Source: Prevotella sp. UBA5387
Lineage (GTDB): Bacteria > Bacteroidota > Bacteroidia > Bacteroidales > Bacteroidaceae
Assembly (NCBI GenBank): GCA_002407775.1
Contig: DHOP01000064.1
Location: 1-37,300 of the forward strand
Length of the DNA stretch: 37,300 bases
Direction of reading: 5' to 3'
The first letter of the stretch is position 1, and each line of letters starts with the position of its first letter. The notes under the pieces are model-generated. The model ran no database searches. It was not told where the DNA came from and worked only from the letters and a program-made list of their open reading frames with translations. Positions 24,794 to 32,815 of the stretch are shown here, one piece after another. Position numbers and translations under genes: made by a program.

Positions 24794-25345
24794 CTATACA
24801 CAGGTGCTGTTGCTCATTATGTAGGTACTGGATGCGGAGGGGAAAGATATGCATATCAAATATTATATGGATCTAGTGGTGGTATTAATCCATTCAAAAG
24901 GAGGGATGAAGAGCGAAACGTCGTTTTTATCAGCCGTTACATAAAAGACTCAGAAGTCCACTATCTATACATGCATGCCTCATGTGTTGTTTACCTATAC
25001 ATTTCTGCAACTCAAAGTGGTGTCCTTTCCGTGGCGTATTACTTTGGAACGCCGGTTCTTGCCAGTGACGTGCCTTTCTTCAAAGGAATAATCAAATCCT
25101 CCCATGCAGGAATGCTATTCAAAACTGGGAATGTTGAAGATTTAAAGGCTAAGTTGCATAACATCCTTCATGCGGATACGGAAATCATAAAACAGCAGGA
25201 GTATCGGTATTATGTTGAACATTATAGAGATGAGGCTATCAAGAATCAACTTACAGATATTTATGGAAGAATAACAAGACTGCAGAACTGTAGCTTAACG
25301 ACATATAGCTGGTACAACCACTTATTAAAGGACAGACTTATATAA
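24794..25345 (+). pseudogene. 5'-truncated GT4 glycosyltransferase remnant
   Basis: The open frame begins after a TAG at 24791 and has no proper start or N-terminal domain. It contains VGTGCGGERYAYQILYG, then NVVFISRYIKDSEVHYLY, and the donor-site sequence SATQSGVLSVAYYFGTPVLA followed by KTGNVEDLKAKL. This is the C-terminal half of a GT4 enzyme. An ATG at 24971 could give a 124-aa fragment, but that lacks half of the domain. The upstream 24540-24790 stretch is AT-rich and shows no gene. The remnant probably marks a recombination scar between the two capsule blocks. Confidence 0.7.
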
Positions 25346-25386
25346 GCATACAAAATTCAAATGTTATTAAGATAATTATCAAAAAA

Positions 25387-26094
25387 ATGTCAAATAGAAG
25401 TCCTTTAGATATTTATTTGCAGAATCGTATAAATGAGAATGCAAGTAAATTGAGTAAGGCTATTGATGAGACATTGCAGAGAGAGCAGCAATGCCTCGAA
25501 TTAATAGTCCAAAGTATTAATCATTGCAAAATGAATATTGCCAAGTGTGATAAGATCATTAAAAGTTGCAGAGTCCAATCCTTGCCAATCTATCAGGCAA
25601 AGAGAAACGCTTTTCATGACAATCTAGTTATATGGAATACCTTGGGGCATATACAAATGGCAAGTATTGAGATGAAAGGCTTTATTAAGCAGTTTTCTTC
25701 TGGTGATTTAGGGATTGGAGAGCAGCAAAATATTATTAAATCAGCGTATGTCTCAATATATGAAACATCGAAGAAATTGATAGATTGCACTGGCGACATT
25801 ATGAAATTCCTCAGTTCCAATTTCGTGAGTTACGATTCTTCTTCACTAAAATTGGTAAGGAAAGAACTTACAACTTTCAGGGAGAATAATAAGGACAAAT
25901 TGATCCTTGTGAGAAACAAAATTGCAGCACATCGGGATTCGGATGTTTGTGAACAAATTGAGACTATAGAGGGGCTTCATCTTTCCGAAGCAGTTTCATT
26001 AATTACTGAATATGGACGCATAATTAATAAATTAGGTGTTGTAACAAGCCCATTAAAAGCTCTTGGTATTAAACGGTTAGAAGCTACAAAATGA
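25387..26094 (+). CDS. hypothetical helical protein with a HEPN-like RNxxxxH motif
   Basis: A 235-aa, mostly alpha-helical protein, AT-rich and unlike the capsule genes. Near the C-terminus it has VRNKIAAHRD, where Arg176 and His182 form R-x5-H. This resembles the R-x4-6-H active site of HEPN ribonucleases, as in AbiU2-type abortive infection proteins. Such proteins cut RNA in toxin or anti-phage systems. The similarity is a single motif plus predicted helical content, so the call is tentative. It lies directly before a decayed cassette with a KAP NTPase, a neighbourhood that fits defence. Confidence 0.5.
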   Translation: MSNRSPLDIYLQNRINENASKLSKAIDETLQREQQCLELIVQSINHCKMNIAKCDKIIKSCRVQSLPIYQAKRNAFHDNLVIWNTLGHIQMASIEMKGFIKQFSSGDLGIGEQQNIIKSAYVSIYETSKKLIDCTGDIMKFLSSNFVSYDSSSLKLVRKELTTFRENNKDKLILVRNKIAAHRDSDVCEQIETIEGLHLSEAVSLITEYGRIINKLGVVTSPLKALGIKRLEATK

Positions 26095-26124
26095 ATCTCA
26101 CAGAGAGAGAGAAAGAAAAACCAC

Positions 26125-26320
26125 AATGAGGTAATCGTTCTATTCGACGAGCGCGTGGGAAGATAAGCTATAGTTCTATAACTCCATCGGCTTCAAAATC
26201 GGCGACAATCTCTTTATTACTGAAAATGATGAGAACGGCAGCATCACGTTTCCAGGAATCATGGATGTAATAGAGAAGGTTAAGAAAAGAATAACCGAAT
26301 TAAATACTGTTAACTCATAA
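26125..26320 (+). pseudogene. broken short coding remnant
   Basis: Two protein-like pieces lie in different frames. 26125-26166 reads NEVIVLFDERVGR before a stop. 26183-26320 reads SIGFKIGDNLFITENDENGS and continues to TAA at 26318. Codon use looks protein-like, but the pieces are too short to identify. The alternative is chance ORFs. Confidence 0.3.
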
Positions 26321-26345
26321 ACAGAAAGCTCAAAAACAAATAAAC

Positions 26346-27358
26346 ATGATAAATTATTCAACACTAAACATTCAACGTGCAATAATGCACAAGATAATAT
26401 CAAAGACTAAAAAGAAGATTCACATACAGAATGTAGTGATTCTCTAATATCCCTTGATGATGACATAAAAAGTATATTTCGAAGTAGACTTTCTGATGCT
26501 TTCGGTACGGCAGCAAAGTCGCTGAGACTTACTATCAACCGAATAGAGCCAGATTCCGCCTTTGGCTATATTAATAGACTGCATAACGATGACGATGCCA
26601 CATTCATAACAGATTCAAAAGAACTTGCAGAAATGCTTGCCAATGAACAAAATCGTAAGAACATTCCAAGCGGATTCTTAATAATTCTTGATGCCATTGA
26701 TGCTATTCTTAACCAAGAAGTTGAAGTTTTGATAAAGGCCGAATCACAGACTGCTTTCAACATAGGCCGACACATGAGTATACAAGCTGTTAAAGACATT
26801 ATTATGAGCCCCGCAAGTAAACTGTATAAGGCAGCTTCTTTTATAAAAACCGCCAATAATGGGTTGTCCTTAGATTACGAAGTATGGCTCTTTGACGAAC
26901 AGTTTACCACGAGATCTTCTTTAGCGGAATATTTTTACAAGGGCTTCCTGGGTCTGTCTGTTAATGATAACGACAAAGCGCTAACAAAAATGTTCTTCGA
27001 AGGTATGGCAAAAACGATCAAGTCTGTTTATGCAGGTGATAAAATTGCGCAAGCCAATGCTAATTCGGCACTCTTAAATGAGATGAACAACCAAGAACGA
27101 ACAATTTCACCACGAAACACTATTGACAGAATCATTCAAGTAAATGATCGTGACATATTTTATGAGAAATGTATCACGGAAGATACTCCAACAAGTTTTG
27201 GTAAGGATACGTCATTTATTACATCTAAGATAAGTGTTATGCGATACGACTTACCACAATCTTTTAAGTGTTCATTCCCTTACGATAATATGAACAACAT
27301 TGAAATCGATAGAGATTCTGATGAACATAATGTTATAATTAAGATAGCAAAGGACTAA
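26346..27358 (+). pseudogene. NdpA/37-kDa nucleoid-associated-like protein, frameshifted
   Basis: The N-terminal part starts at the ATG at 26346 and reads YSTLNIQRAIMHKIISKTK. The remainder is open from 26409 in another frame (SLISLDDDIKSIF, ITDSKELAEMLANEQN, IPSGFLIILDAID) to a stop at 27358. Adding one A to the A5 run near 26407-26411 joins the two into about 338 aa. The I-x-A-I-x-H start and the later S-x-E-x-A...Q-N, I-P-x-G-x-L pattern resemble the NdpA/YejK nucleoid-associated family. An internal ATG at 26633 could still give 241 aa. The next gene starts 4 bases later. The family call is moderate. Confidence 0.55.
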
Positions 27359-27362
27359 CAGT

Positions 27363-27731
27363 ATGGATACAAAATTGAACGCCATAGAACGTGCAACTTT
27401 GTGTCAATATCAGAAAATGAAGCCTGATTACACACAGAATTACAAGGACGTTACCACTATTAGAACATTCTTGATGGGCTATCCTATGCTCATAAGTAAC
27501 TTCAATTCTGCTGATTTTAACAAATACATCAATAGCAAGGGTCAATTATTGAATTTTCTTGTTCATAGTAAAAATAATAATATTCTGACTCAGCCAGTAA
27601 TATTACTCATTTCTTATGCACTTCATAAGTATTGTAATACAACTATTGAACATTGGCCACTTAGCTATGAAAATTTAAGAGTCTCTTTGGAAGGCCTAGG
27701 ATATTCTTCAGATTTACTTTACGATGCATAA
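27363..27731 (+). CDS. small protein of the KAP cassette (122 aa)
   Basis: The ORF is intact. It starts 4 bases after the NdpA-like gene and its TAA overlaps the ATG of the KAP gene by one base, so all three were a single translational unit. The sequence is mixed, with a hydrophobic stretch near residues 78-88 (PVILLISYAL). No family is recognised. By position and size it resembles the middle components of three-gene ATPase systems, which is an inference from layout only. Confidence 0.6.
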   Translation: MDTKLNAIERATLCQYQKMKPDYTQNYKDVTTIRTFLMGYPMLISNFNSADFNKYINSKGQLLNFLVHSKNNNILTQPVILLISYALHKYCNTTIEHWPLSYENLRVSLEGLGYSSDLLYDA

Positions 27732-29149
27732 TGGAAAACATTGATATAACAGAAAAATTAGAAGAATTCTACAATCATCTTGCAGAACCAGATGTCGATA
27801 GGACGATATTCTCTGCAAAGTTCGGAGATGGGAAGACCTTATTCTTACAACAGTTTGCAGAAAGATATGGTAACGAATTTGATTTCTATACACTTTACCC
27901 GGTCAACTATCAGATAGCTCCAAATGATAAAGTGATGGAATATATCAAACGTGACATTCTTTTCCAGCTTATATTGAAAAGTAAAATTACTCCTGACTTA
28001 GAAATTCCTGATTCAATATTACTTCAATGGTACATAAACAAATAATTTGATAACATACTTCAAGACGTTGTCTCATTTGCACCTTCATTTTTGGGGAGCA
28101 ATAAGATGTTAGCAACGATTTTGACTGTTTCTTTAGGCATATTAAAGAAGGTAAAAGAACATGGCAAGGATTTCGATGCCTTTAAAAAGCAATTCAACGA
28201 TCAAAGTGATTTTGACCAAGCTTCTAAGGCAATTGAGAGAATGTCTATTGGGGAAGGAAATATATATGAACTAGATCCTATAACATATTTAATCGCTAAT
28301 GCAATCGCTTCGTCAAATAAGCCATCTGTTCTTATCATAGAGGACTTAGACCGCATTGATCCTGCTCATTTGTTCCGCATCTTGAACGTATTTTCTGCTC
28401 ACATTGATAGGAAATATTTAGCGAGTAGCTATACTGTCTATAAAGATAATGAAGGAAGGTCTCTTGATGAGCTGGCTAATAAGTTTGGTTTTGCAAAGGT
28501 AATCTTCGTAATGGATGCGGAAAGTACTAAATCCATATTCAAGCATTTCTATGGTGAGTCAAATTATAGAGGATACATTAGCAAGTTCCTTTCTAAGCGG
28601 CTTTTTAGATATTCCATTATTGAACATGCGCATTCACTGCTAATGCAACATGTAAACAATACGTGTGGCTTTGATATAGGTACTTTAATAAGAATTTTAA
28701 AAGATTTAGACTTTGATGTTGAAAAATTGTCAGTACGTGATATAGCAAAAACCCTTGACAATTTCGAACATTCTTATCAAACTGTCGAGATAAAGATAAA
28801 TGATAATTTCCGATTTAAGTCTGACACGCCTTTAGTTAAGCTTTTAGCAACGTTACTAAGAATGGGAGTCAATGAAGACAAATTGATACCTTTTTTCTTT
28901 ATTGGAATAAGTAATATGGAACAACTTATGAGCATTCTGGGTTGTTTTGCTGTTAACAATAAAATTTTATCTTTAGGGACAAATGTTAGTTTCGGTGGAA
29001 AACTCTATCATTTTTCTTTTGGATATAGAGATGGCTTTAAAGTATTTGAAAATGTCATAGAGTCCAAGGCCTTTGATAGTACCGGATATAAAATATTGGA
29101 AATCAATCTTAATAGTATAATTGTTGAAGCTCTGAAATATGAAAATTAA
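27731..29149 (+). pseudogene. KAP-family P-loop NTPase, interrupted by an in-frame stop
   Basis: One frame encodes 472 codons broken by TAA at 28043-28045. Before the stop there is a Walker A (AKFGDGKTLFLQQF, Lys35). After it come a hydrophobic stretch (MLATILTVSLGIL) and a Walker B (LIIEDLDRIDP, about nt 28331-28363). Walker A, an inserted hydrophobic segment and the DxDR-like Walker B together define KAP NTPases, membrane-linked ATPases often found in mobile or defence loci. The upstream part would make 104 aa. A TTG at 28091 could restart a 352-aa piece without Walker A. Either a recent nonsense mutation or a sequencing error could explain the stop. Confidence 0.7.
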
Positions 29150-29249
29150 TACTATTCAAAGTATTATTTTGCTTTATTATTGAGATATTGTAGAGAAATA
29201 AAGTCATGAAGTGGAAAGTTAAATGTTAACATAAAAATATTTGAAAAAT

Positions 29250-30008
29250 ATGAGAATAAAGATATTATTGTTTATTTGTTCCTTGTTCATCTCCTGTATA
29301 GTCAGCGCTCAAGGTATTTTTGAAGAGAAGCCTTCATTTGATGATGAATTTAGCGGGAGCAAAATTAATGAGAGCAACTGGTTAGTAGAGGTTAAGGACG
29401 AGAAAGTCGTTAACTTGTACTATAAACGGGAGAACCAGAGGATAAAGAATGGTAAACTTATATTTACTTTCAAAAAGGAGAATTACAAGGAGCGTAACTA
29501 TACTAGTGGTTCTATAATTTCAAAGAAGAAGTTCGGATATGGCAAATGGGAAATTAGAGCCAAGACATCTGCTGCTAAGGAACTTTGGCCTGCAATGTGG
29601 CTCAGGGCTGCTGATGAAAAGATGAAACTAAAAGGAGAATTCGACATTTTGGAGCATTGGCCTAGTCAAAGCAAAAAAGAATATCAAGCAAACTATCATA
29701 TTTGGGGAACTATAAAGGGAAGGAAGGAAACACATTTGCAGTATCCAAAGAATATTAAAGGCTTTGATATTACAAAATGGCATACATACGCTGTTTTAAA
29801 TACTCCCGGATGCCTTATTATGGAAGTTGATGGTATAAAGGTAGCAGAATGGACATCTTCTGATTTATCGGATTGGGCTGAAGCTCAACCGTATGATTTG
29901 GTGTTATCTCTTGCTTGCAGCAATTGGGCTGCCAAGAATACTGACAAGAGCAGTAGCAAGCAAAAGAAGATGTACATTGACTGGGTTAGATTCTATAAAA
30001 TGAAGTAA
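29250..30008 (+). CDS. secreted GH16-family glycoside hydrolase
   Basis: A protein of about 252 aa with an N-terminal signal peptide (LLFICSLFISCIVSAQ), so it is exported. The catalytic GH16 motif EFDILEHW gives Glu130 as nucleophile, Asp132, and Glu135 as acid/base, numbering from the ATG at 29250. The WPAMWLR and YHIWGT segments line the cleft. GH16 enzymes cut beta-1,3/1,4 glucans and galactans. Inside a capsule locus the likely task is trimming or releasing the polymer. A TTG 9 bases upstream is an alternative start. Its stop overlaps the next gene's ATG. Confidence 0.87.
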   Translation: MRIKILLFICSLFISCIVSAQGIFEEKPSFDDEFSGSKINESNWLVEVKDEKVVNLYYKRENQRIKNGKLIFTFKKENYKERNYTSGSIISKKKFGYGKWEIRAKTSAAKELWPAMWLRAADEKMKLKGEFDILEHWPSQSKKEYQANYHIWGTIKGRKETHLQYPKNIKGFDITKWHTYAVLNTPGCLIMEVDGIKVAEWTSSDLSDWAEAQPYDLVLSLACSNWAAKNTDKSSSKQKKMYIDWVRFYKMK

Positions 30009-31204
30009 TGATGAATATACTCTTTTACGACAAGGACTTTGGACCTGGCGGTATAGCTGTAGTCTCGGAGACGCTTGCAACAGCTCTGCGACAAAGGGGT
30101 TATAACTCGGCTATTTATGTACTATCTTTACCGTACAATGACCTTGTATCAAGACTTCCCAAGAATGTTCCTTTAATAGTTGGACAAGGTATTAAGTATA
30201 ATAAGGAAAATATAGAACAGCTAAAGAATGTTCTTGTAGAACGTAAAATTGACATCGTCGTTAACCAACAGGGATTGAATCCTATACCAATACGCATTCT
30301 GGATAAGGCAAGAAAAGGTCTGAATGTCAAGATTATATCTGTCTATCACATGCAGGTGAACACCAATGGTAGAATTATCAGTGTTCAGCAAGAGATAGAA
30401 AGATGCAGGCATAGGTTTATGCTGCCGTTACTGCATCTAAAGATGAAACTTTTCAAATGGATCACCGCTAAATCCATGAGAAATGTTTATAACAAAAGTG
30501 ATATTTACGAAGTTCTCTCTCCATCATTTGTTCCTCTGTTTTCAGAATTTACTGGTATAAAGAATCCGACAAAGCTAAAGGTTCAGACTAATCCTGTTAC
30601 TATTCAATTGCCGCAAAAAGAGGTAGACCTTAATAGTAAAGAAAAGATACTCTTGTATGTCGGTAGGCTTGAACCAGAGATAAAAAAGCCACAGCGTATA
30701 ATGGATATGTGGAAGTTGCTCCACAAACAATTTCCTAAATGGCAATTGGTTATAGTAGGCGATGGACCTGAGAAAAATCGACTGGAAGAAGAAATTGAAA
30801 CAGAGAATATTACAAATGTAAAATTAGTAGGTTTCCAAAATCCCCAACCTTATTATGAAAAGGCATCTATACTTCTTCTTACTTCTGAAACAGAAGGATT
30901 TCCCCTCGTACTAGCCGAAGCTATGTCTTATGGGGTTGTGCCTTGCGTTTATGATAGTTTCCCAGCAAGTTCTGATATTGTAAAAGATGGTCAGAATGGT
31001 ATCCTTATACCAAAAGATAATGAAACGTTCAATGTACATAAGTCTGTTGAACTTGTTTCAACTATAATGAATGATAATAACAAACTTAAATATCTTGCTA
31101 AGAATGCTATTATTACATCTAGGTCTTATTCCATAGAAAGAATTTCTAAAGATTGGGAGGCTACTTTTAAGCATCTCATCGTGGGGGGGGGTAGAAAACA
31201 CTAG
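30008..31204 (+). CDS. GT4 family glycosyltransferase ending at a poly-G tract
   Basis: A complete GT-B protein of 398 aa. The N-terminal Rossmann half opens with FGPGGIAVVSETLATALRQR. The C-terminal half has LLYVGRLEPEIKKPQRIMDM, LVIVGDGPEKNRL and the E-x7-E donor loop in TSETEGFPLVLAEAMSYG. It ends through a G9 tract (31183-31191) as VGGGRKH. With eight G the frame continues without a stop into the next ORF, giving a 583-aa protein with two C-terminal GT4 domains. The start ATGATG overlaps the hydrolase stop. Confidence 0.85.
   Translation: MMNILFYDKDFGPGGIAVVSETLATALRQRGYNSAIYVLSLPYNDLVSRLPKNVPLIVGQGIKYNKENIEQLKNVLVERKIDIVVNQQGLNPIPIRILDKARKGLNVKIISVYHMQVNTNGRIISVQQEIERCRHRFMLPLLHLKMKLFKWITAKSMRNVYNKSDIYEVLSPSFVPLFSEFTGIKNPTKLKVQTNPVTIQLPQKEVDLNSKEKILLYVGRLEPEIKKPQRIMDMWKLLHKQFPKWQLVIVGDGPEKNRLEEEIETENITNVKLVGFQNPQPYYEKASILLLTSETEGFPLVLAEAMSYGVVPCVYDSFPASSDIVKDGQNGILIPKDNETFNVHKSVELVSTIMNDNNKLKYLAKNAIITSRSYSIERISKDWEATFKHLIVGGGRKH
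31183..31191 (+). repeat. poly-G tract G9 at the junction of two GT4 ORFs
   Basis: Nine G bases end the first ORF 13 bases later. Eight would fuse it in frame with the 31209-31760 ORF. Confidence 0.75.
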
Positions 31205-31208
31205 GCAA

Positions 31209-31760
31209 TTGAAAGACAGTCAGATAGTATTCGTTGGACGACTAGAAAATATGACCAAACGTCCATATCGGATTTTACAGACGTGGAAACTCATAGAAGG
31301 AAAATATCCAGATTGGAATCTAACGTTTGTCGGAGATGGACCTGACAGACAATCGTTAGAAGCGAAAGTAGAAGAACAAGGTCTGAAAAGAGTAACATTC
31401 GTAGGATTCCAAAATCCTGTTGAATATTATAAGAGAGCATCCATATTGATGCTGACTTCAGATATTGAAGGATTTCCCTTGGTATTAGCTGAATGCATGA
31501 GCTTCGGAGTTGTTCCTGTTGTGTACGCAAGTTATCCTGCCGTTTATGATATTATTGAGGATGGCGTTGATGGAATAATAATACCAAAGAAAGACATCTT
31601 CCCTGCCGAATTAACAGCAAGAAAAGTTTCATTAATAATGGACGACGAAAACATACGTATGGAAATGGCATTGGCAGCTTCTAAAAAGAGTCAACAGTTT
31701 TCTATTTCTACAATTTGCAGACAATGGGAAAACACTTTCAACGAAATAATAAATCACTAA
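31209..31760 (+). CDS. GT4 C-terminal domain only (183 aa), fused to the upstream GT4 in the G8 phase
   Basis: It begins at a TTG with no good ribosome site. It contains only the donor-binding half of a GT4: IVFVGRLENMTKRPYRILQT, LTFVGDGPDRQSL and TSDIEGFPLVLAECMSFG. It is similar to, but well diverged from, the same region of the upstream protein, so it is not a fresh tandem duplication. Alone it lacks the acceptor domain and probably has no activity. It may be a module expressed only by frameshift fusion, or the leftover of a second gene. It is 4 bases before the next gene. Confidence 0.65.
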   Translation: MKDSQIVFVGRLENMTKRPYRILQTWKLIEGKYPDWNLTFVGDGPDRQSLEAKVEEQGLKRVTFVGFQNPVEYYKRASILMLTSDIEGFPLVLAECMSFGVVPVVYASYPAVYDIIEDGVDGIIIPKKDIFPAELTARKVSLIMDDENIRMEMALAASKKSQQFSISTICRQWENTFNEIINH

Positions 31761-31764
31761 GATA

Positions 31765-32750
31765 ATGAATAGAGACAAACTAACTCGTAGATTAGGTAAT
31801 TTGTTGGGCGTGAAGAACTGGAACAGACTTCAAATGAGGTTAAAGTTCCATCAATATTTTCATCAACTTTATACTGGTAAGGGAAAAGGCCAACCAGCAA
31901 GATGTTATGTCTACATTGCAGATGGTCGTACTGCACATGGAGGAATAAGTGACAGACTAAGAGGTATTATATCTGTTTATCAGTATTGTAAGTCGCGTAA
32001 CATTCCCTTCCGTATTAATTTCACGAGTCCATTCAATCTTGATATGTTTATAGTACCAAACAGGTATGATTGGGAGCTAAAAGAAGGAGAGTTTGTGAGA
32101 AATAAATCTGTAGGTTTCCGCTTCTTCAATTCATACTCACATATAGATGAGGATAAGGAAGATTATTTCTCATTGCTCGACTCGAAGAAAAGACAGGTTC
32201 ATTGTTATACCAATGTGACTATAGATGAACCAAACATGCATGTATACTTTGAAGAACTGTTCAAACCATCAAAAGTATTACAAGATGCTTTGGACAAGTG
32301 TCATCAGTCAGTTAAGCGCGGGGGTATGTGTCTATAACTTTCCGTTTTCAAGATTTGTTGGGTGATTTGCATGAAAGATACGCAACAGAGTTAGGAAGTA
32401 AAGAAGATAAAGAAGACTATATTTCTCACTGCCTTTCTGCAATTGAAAGAGTCTACGAAAAGAATAAAGACAAAATCAGCAAGGTCTTAGTTACAGCCGA
32501 TTCACAAATATTCCTTGAACGTGCAAAGAAACTACCATACGTTTATGTAGTTCCTGGAGAAATAACTCATATCGATTTTGCAGGAGATAAGGGAGGCATT
32601 GCCCATATCAAAGATTTCTTAGACATGTTTATGATCTCTGGTGCTAACCATGTTTACTTTTATTCCTATGGTAGGATGTACGGTGCTTCCCGATTTGCTA
32701 AAACTGCTGCTTTGATTGGAGGAAAGACTTTCACTGTGCTGCGTGGATAG
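31765..32750 (+). pseudogene. fucosyltransferase-like gene, frameshifted at a G5 tract (possible phase OFF)
   Basis: The first part, 31765-32337, has a GGISDRLRGI motif (about residues 59-68) like the donor-site start of NodZ/GT11-type fucosyltransferases. It ends early with RGGMCL. The second part continues in another frame from about 32328 (SITFRFQDLLGDLHERY, VLVTADSQIFLERAK, GGIAHIKDFLDMFMIS) to 32750. Adding one G to the G5 run at 32320-32324 joins them as RGGYVSITF, about 328 aa in total. The present sequence gives only a 190-aa fragment. The fucosyl role rests on weak motifs. Confidence 0.65.
32320..32324 (+). repeat. G5 tract at the frameshift point
   Basis: G6 (or G3) restores the frame of the fucosyltransferase-like gene. 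Confidence 0.6.
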
Positions 32751-32815
32751 TTTACAGATTATCAATGAAATAAATTGGATAATTAATTCAGAATAAAACA
32801 AACATATATTGATAT

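Noticed and set aside
26633..27358. Intact 241-aa gene starting at 26633
   Set aside because: Protein-like sequence continues upstream in the same frame to 26409 and then in another frame to an ATG at 26346, so this start is internal to a frameshifted gene.
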